Positions 43,170 through 50,866 of a stretch of DNA of 64,000 nucleotides are shown one piece after another. Where the stretch lies: the NCBI RefSeq assembly GCF_025860405.1, contig NZ_CP063785.1:8743390-8807389 (forward strand), written 5' to 3'. Within the stretch, counting starts at the first letter, position 1. Each line of letters opens with the position of its first letter. The stretch comes from Tolypothrix sp. PCC 7712. Lineage in GTDB: Bacteria; Cyanobacteriota; Cyanobacteriia; Cyanobacteriales; Nostocaceae. The translations under genes were made by a program, and so were the position numbers. The notes below the pieces were generated by a model that had not been told where the DNA came from, did not search any database, and worked only from the letters and a program-made list of their open reading frames with translations.

Positions 43170-44219
43170 CTATATCCTCTGCTTTACCCATGAAGTTGCA
43201 TTACTAATGGCGTTAAAGACTGCAAAACCGCCAGCCGCAGCCACCAATAAAGATAAAATTGGTGCCAAAATTCCCAAAAAAATCATGAACCACATTAAAT
43301 CTGGGTCAGCATTCGCATCTTGCGCCGGGCCGTTAACAATTACGGCAGCTGTTAAAACAGCAGTAATATTAAATGAAATCTTGGCAATTCCTACAGCAAT
43401 AAACCCAGTCAGCCAAGCAAAAATTGGTTTACCTGCTACAGGTAGTAAGGAACCACCTACCGCTAATGGCCCTAAAGCTGCTATCAGCAACATGGTAGCC
43501 TCCATCAAATTTTGGAAGGCATATTGTAAGGAAACTAAAAAGTTCTTAATACTTGTTTGAACTGTAGAACCTAATAAAGCATTAAAGGAAGTTTCCGAAA
43601 TATTCCCTGTACCATAAGCAATTTGATTGACTTTATTTTCTAACCGTTCAATCCAGGTTTTATTGCCATATAAATTTTTATATTCTTGCCAAAGATTATT
43701 AATTTTTTCTGTCGCTTTCGTAAAACATTGTGATTGTTGTTCGCCCTGTAGTGATTGACAAGGACGCAGTAAAGCACCAGCAACTTCTTCTGCAACACTC
43801 ATATTCAGTGCTTGCTGATAAACAGAGTTAGCATCTGCGGTGGTGACTACTTGCTGGTTAACAGAATTAATAAAGTTGCGAACCCCTAAAGTTAAATTAG
43901 CGAGTATACTGCCATTCCCAGCATTATTTAAGAGAATCACCACCACAAACGGCCAAATCATTGATGAAATGGGACGAGAAAATTCGCTCTCCAATACATC
44001 CTTTAACCATTGCAATAGAAAAAACAATAAAGTTCCTACCGCAAAAAATATCCCTAAATTAGTTAAAGCCCCATATATATTTTCATTGGGATTACTCTGC
44101 AATAAATCTAGCCATTGCTTATCCCAACTTTCGGCAATACTTCTGGCAGTTGTTGCACCATTGCCGATAATATCATCAATCCCTGTTGACGCAGAGATTT
44201 GTAAAATATAAAACTGCAT
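43170..44219 (-). CDS. VirB6/TrbL-like polytopic T4SS protein
   Basis: This 349-residue protein has about five or six membrane segments: near 50-70 (GIFFAVGTLLFFLLQWL), 85-105 (MIWPFVVVILLNNAG), and a C-terminal set (ATMLLIAALGPLAVGGSLL, AWLTGFIAVGIAKISFNITAVL, MWFMIFLGILAPILSLLVAAAGG). Between them is a soluble loop (about 120-225) with two cysteines that may be periplasmic. The pattern A-L-G-P-x-A-V followed by a W-L-x-x-F helix is typical of VirB6/TrbL proteins, which help form the inner-membrane channel. It lies after the VirB5-like gene with a 95-nt gap containing three AATCGGCGTT copies. Confidence 0.65.
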   Translation of the reverse strand: MQFYILQISASTGIDDIIGNGATTARSIAESWDKQWLDLLQSNPNENIYGALTNLGIFFAVGTLLFFLLQWLKDVLESEFSRPISSMIWPFVVVILLNNAGNGSILANLTLGVRNFINSVNQQVVTTADANSVYQQALNMSVAEEVAGALLRPCQSLQGEQQSQCFTKATEKINNLWQEYKNLYGNKTWIERLENKVNQIAYGTGNISETSFNALLGSTVQTSIKNFLVSLQYAFQNLMEATMLLIAALGPLAVGGSLLPVAGKPIFAWLTGFIAVGIAKISFNITAVLTAAVIVNGPAQDANADPDLMWFMIFLGILAPILSLLVAAAGGFAVFNAISNATSWVKQRI

Positions 44220-44227
44220 AGACCTAT

Positions 44228-44260
44228 CAATCGGCGTTAATCGGCGTTAATCGGCGGTTA
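44228..44260. repeat. AATCGGCGTT decamer, three tandem copies
   Basis: Three tandem copies of a roughly 10-bp unit (AATCGGCGTT, last one ending CGG) fill the gap between the VirB5-like and VirB6-like genes. Confidence 0.85.
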
Positions 44261-44314
44261 ATTCTCTTCTTCATCTACATTTATTTTTGAGAAACTTACC
44301 CAAAAAAACGGTAT

Positions 44315-45115
44315 TTACTTCTCTTTTCTGCCTAACAAATCTATTTGAGAAGTTGTGCGTAATAGCCGCGCTGCTTCCGCCGCCGAATCAACTCGGCGAG
44401 AGCGATTATTTTCATCCATTTGCTGCGAAATATTCGCTAAATTTAAATTAGAATATTGCAAGAAATGGTTGACCTGCATTGTCTGAGCCAGGTTTTCCCC
44501 GACTATTTTTGATTGCTCATTTTGAATTCTAATACTTTGCATCTGTAAATTAGATTGACCAGCACTTAAGAGGGCGCTTAAACCAGGGATACCCGCCGCA
44601 GCTATTTGGCTAGCCTTTTGCTGCAAATCGTTAATAAAAGTTTGGTTAGTTTCATCTGCTTGCTGGGCGATTTTGGCAATATTTTCGAGGGTATCTTCTG
44701 TATTTTGCAATTTGACTTTAGTTCTAATTTGCCCATTCTTACCCAAATTACTTGCTACCGAACTGCGAGTAATTAAGCGGTTGAGTTCATTATTCACTGC
44801 TTCAGATTTCAAGACTGGATTATTATCAAATCTATCGGATATCGAGTAGAGAACAATATCATCACCCACCTTTTCGCCTGCAGCAATGGGGTTGGGTAAA
44901 TTCAGTTGTCCTGTAGAGTTAGTAATGGCATTTTGCGACTGAATTTCTACAGGCTTTAATGTGCCACTCAAGTTATTTTGGAGATATCTTTGTAAATCTC
45001 CTGAGTAGGACTGAAAATCAGTTAACACTTGGCCTAATTGCCCCATAGCTGGTAGGGTTACCAGCAATCCTAAACCCAAAGTCAATAAAAGAGTTTTTCG
45101 CATAGTTTTTTCCAA
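44315..45115 (-). CDS. VirB5-like periplasmic helical T4SS protein
   Basis: This 266-residue protein has a signal peptide (MRKTLLLTLGLGLLVTLPAMG, cleavage before QLGQ) and an almost entirely helical, Gln/Asn-rich mature part, with regions such as TLENIAKIAQQADETNQTFINDL and NEQSKIVGENLAQTMQ. VirB5 minor pilins are helical bundles of this size encoded just after virB4, which is its place here (8 nt from the VirB4 stop). Sequence similarity to known VirB5 cannot be judged by eye. The start may be the second Met, at 45103. Confidence 0.55.
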   Translation of the reverse strand: MEKTMRKTLLLTLGLGLLVTLPAMGQLGQVLTDFQSYSGDLQRYLQNNLSGTLKPVEIQSQNAITNSTGQLNLPNPIAAGEKVGDDIVLYSISDRFDNNPVLKSEAVNNELNRLITRSSVASNLGKNGQIRTKVKLQNTEDTLENIAKIAQQADETNQTFINDLQQKASQIAAAGIPGLSALLSAGQSNLQMQSIRIQNEQSKIVGENLAQTMQVNHFLQYSNLNLANISQQMDENNRSRRVDSAAEAARLLRTTSQIDLLGRKEK

Positions 45116-45123
45116 GAAATTTT

Positions 45124-47871
45124 TTAACTTCCACGTAATGAAGCTACTAATTGCCGTGCAAATGCCGAAATTGCTTCATATTTATCGTGGTATTGTTGCA
45201 TCGCCTGTTGACGTGCAGTTTGTTCGTGGGGGTTGTTAGCCACAACTGCTAATTGTTCGTAACCGGGATAATAGCGACAGAAAGTATAAATGCCGTTATC
45301 ATCTAGCAACCACTGGCTATAAATTCCTTCTTTACGGGGGAAAAAGCTTTCCGAAGCATTCCGCGCAATAATTTCGCGGGGATATTTCAAAATATTGACA
45401 AAACTATCCACTGCAACTGGCTGAATCCGACCAATTAATCTTGTAGTCAAGTTTTGCAAGATTTTAGATGCAGCTGGCGATTTAGCAATTGTATCGGGGT
45501 CTTGTGCCGATAAAATCACCCGAATCCCCGCTTTTGCACCGTTAGCGCAAATTCTGCCGACTAAGTTGGCAATTTGGTCAAATTCAAATAAAATTGGGGC
45601 TTCGTCAATAAAGAAAATCGAAGCCGGACTGCTGAGTGCGCGTCTTAAGGCGGCAGAATATGCACTTAAGGAAAGTACCGCCGCATCTTCGCTATCAGAT
45701 AAATTTCGCAGTGCAAATACTAAGAGTTTGGCATCAGTGCGGAAGCTAGAGGGTGTAGAAATCGATTGTCCGACACGACTAGAAAGCCAAAACCGCAAGC
45801 GCAGTTGAATTTGACTTAATGCATCCTCAACCCTTCCACTGAGAGAATCAATTTCTAAATGTTCAGGAGAACAGAAAGTGAGAAAATCTTTGAGAGTTGG
45901 AGTTCTTTGCCAAGCTGGACTCCCAAACCCGCCAATCATGGCTTCCCGATAACGCTGTTGAATAGTGCGATCGCTAAAGAAGGCTGTTAGTGCTAAGTTA
46001 ATCAGGGAACGGACAGTTTGTCCGAGTAGCTGGTTTTCTGTAGATGAACCCAACACCATCGTCATCAGGGCCGATTCCAAAAAGGCAGTATAATCGAGCA
46101 TTCGGTCTCGCTGTTCTTCTGCACTCAAAAAACGCAAGTCTGGTTGCTCAAATAAATTATTTGATTGTTTAGAAATATCGAAATACGCACCATTTTCCTC
46201 CATAAACTGGGTGTAATCTGTGAAGGTAGATGTCCCATCTGGTTTAGGAAAGTCTAATGCCACAACGGGGATGTCATGGGCTAAAGCTTGGGTTAAAATC
46301 CCTGAGACTAACACTGATTTACCCGCCCGCGTGGTGGCAAATAAAGCTAAATTTTTATGTTGGGTAAATAAATCTAAATGTATAGGGGTACCGCCTTCGG
46401 CGGCAATTAATTCAAACCCTTGATTATCTCCTTGTCTTGTGAGTACCAAAGGCATTAATCCCGGTACTTCACTGGTTAAATATAATTGTCTGCGATTGAA
46501 GGGTTTAACTAATAACCCTTCCCAAACTATCGGTAAAGATTGCAGCCAAATCTTCCAAGCATATTCTGTTTCGCGAATTACCCTGGCGGGACGTTGAAAA
46601 CAGTTTTCAATATATCTAGTAGCTTCATCCAACTGTTCGACAGTCGGACGATGCACAAAAATTGCAATCCCCGTATATATGGGGACAGCACCTTCATACA
46701 ATTGTTCTTGGGCTGCTACAGATTTCTTTAATTTTAATTGGGCATTAACATCAATGGTTCTACTCTTTTCTTGAGCCATGAGTGCCGTCATATTTGACTG
46801 TTTCAAGACTCGTTGTAAGGTAGTTTTGACCAATGCCGGATTGGCTGCGGTTAACTGACAAAAAATCTCAGTATCAACTACTGTTTCTCGAGAAAGTAAT
46901 TCCCATAAATAGCGTAACTGCGAAGTCTTATTTGCCCAGCCACCGGGTTTTTCTAAAAATGTCAGCGCTCCAATATATTTATTATTAACATTCACCCAAC
47001 GACGGTCTGCACAAGGAACTCCAGACTCCATCAATAGAGTTGTGCTGTGAATATTATCGACTAAAAGTTTAGTGCTGGCTAAATCTGAATAAACTTGCTC
47101 ATGTAGTCCATTTTCATCCAATATCAGCAATTGGGGAATATCTATCGGTGAAGTATCATTAAATCTCCGCCAAACTTCTCCCCAAAGTTGTTCAGCATTT
47201 AAAGGCTTAATATCCAAGCCCATTTTGTTAGATAAAATTTGTTCCCAACGCCCAAAACCTTGTTTATAAGCATTAGTAATTACAGTTTCTAGGCGTTGGT
47301 TTTGCACTTCCGCCATATCGCCTTTAAATTTCAACCACCAAGCTTCTGATCTCGCTAACAGTTTTTCAATTAAATCATCAGCTTCTGATGCATTTGGTTC
47401 TACAGTATAAGTGACATAAATCCGCAGAAACTTCGGCTTGCGAATCCCCGCATTATTTAATTCTTTGGTTCTGGCTCGTTCTGCCATCAATAAATATTTG
47501 ATATCTTTTGATGGACTCTTTTTAGCTAAATTGGCTAATTCTTGTTGTCGCTGTTTGTCGTTAATAAATGACCCTAAATGCAGAGTCATTTTTTCACCAT
47601 TAGGAATATCTTTTAACCCAGCTTCAATATTATCAAAAATCGTATCTATTTGTTCGGATCTTAAAGTCGTATGAATCCCACGACATTCAAACCCAAAAAC
47701 AAAGCAAAACCTATCTTTTTGCGTTCCTTTAGTTAAAATATAAGCGCCAATATCACGTCGATTGAAACTGACGCGCAGCATAGTTGCTAAATGTAATGCA
47801 TCTTCAAATGGTGTTAACCGAGTTGCGTTTTCGGCGATACCGATGCTTTGTTTTCCGATTTTTTGCTTCAT
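45124..47871 (-). CDS. VirB4/TraC-family T4SS ATPase
   Basis: This 915-residue AAA-type ATPase has a VirB4 layout: an N-terminal domain (1-480) that docks at the inner membrane complex and a C-terminal motor. Walker A is ATTRAGKS at 512-519, where the usual first Gly is Ala, and Walker B is SIFFIDEAP at 751-759. LSAQDPDTIAKSPAA (787-801) is the sensor-like Q motif region of the family. VirB4 powers pilus assembly and substrate passage. The frame overlaps the VirB3-like gene by 68 nt. No separate VirB11 or VirD4 ATPase is in the window, so this would be the only motor. It carries no relaxase or primase fusion. Confidence 0.85.
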   Translation of the reverse strand: MKQKIGKQSIGIAENATRLTPFEDALHLATMLRVSFNRRDIGAYILTKGTQKDRFCFVFGFECRGIHTTLRSEQIDTIFDNIEAGLKDIPNGEKMTLHLGSFINDKQRQQELANLAKKSPSKDIKYLLMAERARTKELNNAGIRKPKFLRIYVTYTVEPNASEADDLIEKLLARSEAWWLKFKGDMAEVQNQRLETVITNAYKQGFGRWEQILSNKMGLDIKPLNAEQLWGEVWRRFNDTSPIDIPQLLILDENGLHEQVYSDLASTKLLVDNIHSTTLLMESGVPCADRRWVNVNNKYIGALTFLEKPGGWANKTSQLRYLWELLSRETVVDTEIFCQLTAANPALVKTTLQRVLKQSNMTALMAQEKSRTIDVNAQLKLKKSVAAQEQLYEGAVPIYTGIAIFVHRPTVEQLDEATRYIENCFQRPARVIRETEYAWKIWLQSLPIVWEGLLVKPFNRRQLYLTSEVPGLMPLVLTRQGDNQGFELIAAEGGTPIHLDLFTQHKNLALFATTRAGKSVLVSGILTQALAHDIPVVALDFPKPDGTSTFTDYTQFMEENGAYFDISKQSNNLFEQPDLRFLSAEEQRDRMLDYTAFLESALMTMVLGSSTENQLLGQTVRSLINLALTAFFSDRTIQQRYREAMIGGFGSPAWQRTPTLKDFLTFCSPEHLEIDSLSGRVEDALSQIQLRLRFWLSSRVGQSISTPSSFRTDAKLLVFALRNLSDSEDAAVLSLSAYSAALRRALSSPASIFFIDEAPILFEFDQIANLVGRICANGAKAGIRVILSAQDPDTIAKSPAASKILQNLTTRLIGRIQPVAVDSFVNILKYPREIIARNASESFFPRKEGIYSQWLLDDNGIYTFCRYYPGYEQLAVVANNPHEQTARQQAMQQYHDKYEAISAFARQLVASLRGS

Positions 47872-48199
47872 GATTCACTTCTAACAAGCTTTGATAACGA
47901 GCAAAGCCTCTAGTCCAAGCCGGAACACCAACAAATTTACTTAAAAAACTCCAACTCCTCCCACCAGTTAATATCCACCAAGTAGCCATTCCCCAGCCAG
48001 CAATTAACACTGTCCATAACCATTTTTGAAATTCGTCTTGGAACAGTCCCCCAAAAATACCATTGATAATAAAGTAAGCAGCTAGTGCAATTACTGTCCA
48101 AGGAAAAATTTGGTCTGCGGGTAGCGGCCCTAATGATGGTTGGCTTCCTAAAATTTGATTAACTGGACGAAAGTCTTTATCTGGCTCTTGAGACATCAC
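47804..48199 (-). CDS. VirB3/TraL-like small T4SS membrane protein
   Basis: This 131-residue protein has a polar N-terminus (about 32 residues), two adjacent membrane helices (FPWTVIALAAYFIINGIFGGLF and WLWTVLIAGWGMATWWIL, about 33-80), and a very basic tail (KNRKTKHRYRRKR). VirB3/TraL proteins are short, have two helices, and sit between the pilin and the VirB4 ATPase genes, as here. The last 68 nt overlap the start of VirB4 in another frame, which indicates tight translational coupling; VirB3-VirB4 fusions are known in other systems. A Shine-Dalgarno-like AGGT lies before the second ATG. Confidence 0.6.
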   Translation of the reverse strand: MMSQEPDKDFRPVNQILGSQPSLGPLPADQIFPWTVIALAAYFIINGIFGGLFQDEFQKWLWTVLIAGWGMATWWILTGGRSWSFLSKFVGVPAWTRGFARYQSLLEVNHEAKNRKTKHRYRRKRNSVNTI

Positions 48200-48235
48200 T
48201 AGGTAAAATTAAAGCTAATTTGTTATTTGGTATTT

Positions 48236-48265
48236 GGAGAGACGCGATGAATCGTGTCTGTACAA
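48236..48265. repeat. Decayed copy of the AGAGACGCGAT palindrome
   Basis: GGAGAGACGCGATGAATCGTGTCTGTACAAG differs from the perfect palindrome at 39970-40003 at a few positions. It sits in the gap between the VirB2-like and VirB3-like genes. Confidence 0.75.
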
Positions 48266-48340
48266 GAGTCAAGAGCTAAATATTAATTTGGTAATTTGAA
48301 TTTTTAACCTCTTGTCTCTATGCTCTAGCTTTTAGCCTCT

Positions 48341-48958
48341 TTACTTATTAGTATTGCCAATAACAAAGCCTGTTAATACATCCGCAATTGTGACAGCAAC
48401 TACCACTAACAAAGGAGTTCTAGCAATATTTTGCCAATCTTCGTCTTTACGGACGGCGTTCACTACACCAATCAAAGCAACAGCAATATACAGTAAGTAA
48501 AGTGCCCGTAAAACGTTAAATACTAAACTGACTGCGGTCTGAGTACCACTACCGTTACTAGAACCTTGGGTGAGGGTATTTTGAAAAAAGTCCTCAGCTT
48601 TCTTAAAAAATTGTGCTTGTGCTGGTGCAGCAAAATAGTCTAGCCAGAATAAACTCAACACAATGACCACAGCTAAGATTTGCAGTGGTATTAAAGATTT
48701 AACTGGTAAATCACAGTACTGTCCAATTTTGTGAGTAATGACGGCAATTAAACTTCCTACTAATAAACTAAAAAGTAATATAGGACTCTTCAGGCTAATC
48801 ACACTTAAAAATACAGCGCAAGCTAGTAAAAAGGGTACTGATTCAACTAGGATCAACCACCAGTATCTAAGTGTCCCTCGGAATTTCGTTCCTACTGTTA
48901 CTATGCTGCTTGTTAATCTTACAAATAATTCCCTTTGAGGAGCGCTTTGCTTAGACAT
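48341..48958 (-). CDS. VirB2/TrbC-like pilin with N-terminal membrane extension
   Basis: This 205-residue protein's C-terminal part looks like a VirB2/TrbC pilin precursor: a hydrophobic segment (about 88-110), an A-P-A-Q-A|Q site near 111-116, then a 90-residue mature part with two membrane helices (about 142-168 and 181-200) joined by a short charged loop (RKDEDWQNIAR). Ahead of it lie two more hydrophobic segments (35-55 and 58-75), which ordinary pilins lack. It is the first gene of the cluster and is followed by the VirB3-like gene, as virB2 is. It could instead be an unrelated membrane protein; position and the AxA site favour the pilin. Confidence 0.5.
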   Translation of the reverse strand: MSKQSAPQRELFVRLTSSIVTVGTKFRGTLRYWWLILVESVPFLLACAVFLSVISLKSPILLFSLLVGSLIAVITHKIGQYCDLPVKSLIPLQILAVVIVLSLFWLDYFAAPAQAQFFKKAEDFFQNTLTQGSSNGSGTQTAVSLVFNVLRALYLLYIAVALIGVVNAVRKDEDWQNIARTPLLVVVAVTIADVLTGFVIGNTNK

Positions 48959-49582
48959 TTGACTCTTTTCCCAATTGATTATTTACCTCAGATCTGTCTG
49001 TCATCCAGAACTTATCATCTCATATATGAGCGATCGCCAGATTTATCGTAAATTTACAGTTGTCAGTTTTGTCAGGCGTGCAAAGCAACACATCATCTGC
49101 GTGATAATTTTTGTTCACTATTATAAGTGTAGAAGTGCGATTTCTCATCGCCAGGTATTTTTTGCTGCAAATGTCCATGAAAACCTACATCTCCAAATAG
49201 CTGATGAATTTGGTCTCCGCTTCCACACTATTTTTTGTCATCGTTATTGACAAATTCAGTCATGCAAATCCGATCAACAGCAATTTGACTGAACTTAATA
49301 GTGAATTCACGGTGGTAAATGCCAAATATCAGGGGAAGTACTTGATAAAAATTAAACTTAAATCTCTTCCCGTACCCTGGAGCTTTAATTCAAGCCTAGT
49401 TTAATACCTGGTACTAGTATTTCAAATGAGTACTAATACTCACTAGTATATATGAACATATTGTAAACTGCTACTTATCAAGGCAAATAAAAATCCGCAA
49501 ATCCCGTGATTGGCAATATGTTACCCCGCTACAGGAGTAATGAAAAAACTTTATCAAATCCTCAAAATTGCAATTTGTTAAG
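48959..49582. other. Intergenic region upstream of the T4SS-like cluster
   Basis: This region has no convincing gene; two plus-strand frames at 48975 and 49204 show no family features. The promoter of the T4SS-like run should lie in the first 200 nt. An ACTAGTAT-type inverted motif occurs at 49414-49450. Confidence 0.5.
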
Positions 49583-49805
49583 TTTTGTCATTTGTCATTG
49601 GTCATTTGTCATTGGTCATTTGTCATTGGTCATTTGTCATTGGTCATTTGTCATTGGTCATTTGTCATTGGTCATTTGCTATTGTCTACCTTATCCCTAT
49701 AACCCATTACCTATTCCCCATTCCCCATTCCCCATTACCCCTTATCCCCAGAGGGGGCCCCGAGTTCCCCATTCCCCATTCCCCATTCCCCATTCCCCTT
49801 TTCCA
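49583..49805. repeat. Heptamer tracts upstream of rsmH with GGGGCCCC element
   Basis: About 13 TCATTTG/TCATTGG units (49588-49680) are followed by CCCCATT units (49715-49803) that surround a reversed copy of the CGGGGCCCC element (49730-49766). The tract continues to within 5 nt of the rsmH ATG. Confidence 0.92.
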
Positions 49806-49807
49806 CC

Positions 49808-50704
49808 ATGAACCTAGATTCACAGACACCGCAAGATGCAGAAGAACCGATGTTTTCACATATTCCCGTATTAAGCCGGGAAATTATTGAGGGTTTGGCG
49901 GTGCGTCCTGGTGGTCATTATTTAGATGCAACACTAGGCGGTGGTGGCCATAGCCGCTTAATTCTAGAAGCTGCTGAGAACGTACAACTAATAGCAATTG
50001 ATCAAGATGCGGATGCTTTAGCCGCAGCACAGAAGTATTTAAATGAATATCAAGACCGTGTTAACTTTATTCGCAGCAACTTTGCGGCTTATGATTTTAC
50101 ACAAAGTACCTTTGATGGTATAATAGCCGACTTAGGCGTTAGCTCTTACCATTTAGATACACCAGAGCGCGGTTTTAGCTTTCGTCACGCTGCTAGCTTA
50201 GATATGCGAATGGATCAAAGACAGTCATTAACTGCAGCAGATGTAATTAATGATTGGGATGAAGCAGAATTAGCAGATATCTTTTTTAAATACGGTGAGG
50301 AAAGATTATCGCGGCGCATTGCCAGACGCATTATCGAAAGGCGACCGTTGCATAATACTGTGGAATTAGCCGATGCGATCGCATCTTGTGTGCCGGCTAA
50401 ATATCGTTATGGCAGAATTCACCCAGCTACTCGTGTTTTTCAAGCGCTGCGAATTGTTGTCAACGACGAGCTGAAATCCCTAGAAACCTTCTTAGATAAA
50501 GCACCAAACGCCCTTGTTCCTGGTGGACGGATTGCAATCATCAGCTTTCATAGCCTAGAAGACCGTTTGGTGAAGCATAGCCTACGCAATTCACCATTAT
50601 TGCGAGTTTTGACCAAAAAGCCCATCACCGCCCAAGAAGACGAACTCAATCAAAATCCGCGATCGCGATCAGCTAAATTGAGAATAGCGGAGCGGAGGGA
50701 GTGA
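49808..50704 (+). CDS. rsmH: 16S rRNA (cytosine-1402-N4)-methyltransferase
   Basis: This 298-residue SAM-dependent methyltransferase (formerly MraW) modifies C1402 in the ribosomal decoding centre. Marks are FSHIPVLSREIIEGL, YLDATLGGGGHSRLIL (SAM motif I), DQDADAL, IIADLGVSSYHLDTPERGFSFR, DMRMD, and the tail FHSLEDRLVK. Two starts are possible: ATG 49808 sits directly after a repeat tract with no purine-rich ribosome site, and ATG 49850 (MFSHIPVL) has GAAGAA upstream and matches the conserved beginning. The second may be the true start. It is not next to mra/ftsI genes here, which is normal for cyanobacteria. Confidence 0.95.
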   Translation: MNLDSQTPQDAEEPMFSHIPVLSREIIEGLAVRPGGHYLDATLGGGGHSRLILEAAENVQLIAIDQDADALAAAQKYLNEYQDRVNFIRSNFAAYDFTQSTFDGIIADLGVSSYHLDTPERGFSFRHAASLDMRMDQRQSLTAADVINDWDEAELADIFFKYGEERLSRRIARRIIERRPLHNTVELADAIASCVPAKYRYGRIHPATRVFQALRIVVNDELKSLETFLDKAPNALVPGGRIAIISFHSLEDRLVKHSLRNSPLLRVLTKKPITAQEDELNQNPRSRSAKLRIAERRE

Positions 50705-50706
50705 GT

Positions 50707-50866
50707 GGGATTGGGGACTGGGGATTGGGGAACTCGGGGCCCCCACGACCGGAGGGAGTGGGGATAAGGGGTAATGGGGATTGGGGACTGGGGATGAGGG
50801 AGCAGAGGAAGCATGGGAAAAATTTCCATTTCCATGCCCTATGCCCTATGCCCCATGCCCCATGCC
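50707..50866. repeat. Heptamer tract with longer GGGGCCCC element variant
   Basis: GGGGACT/GGGGATT units flank a copy of the CGGGGCCCC element (50731-50779) that carries ACGACCGGAGGGAGT where the other copies have TCT. CCCTATG units follow near 50837-50868. It lies between two convergent genes. Confidence 0.9.

Noticed and set aside
48975..49404. Plus-strand frames upstream of the T4SS-like cluster as a possible missing T4SS gene
   Set aside because: Wrong strand, no signal or family pattern, and no overlap with the operon.
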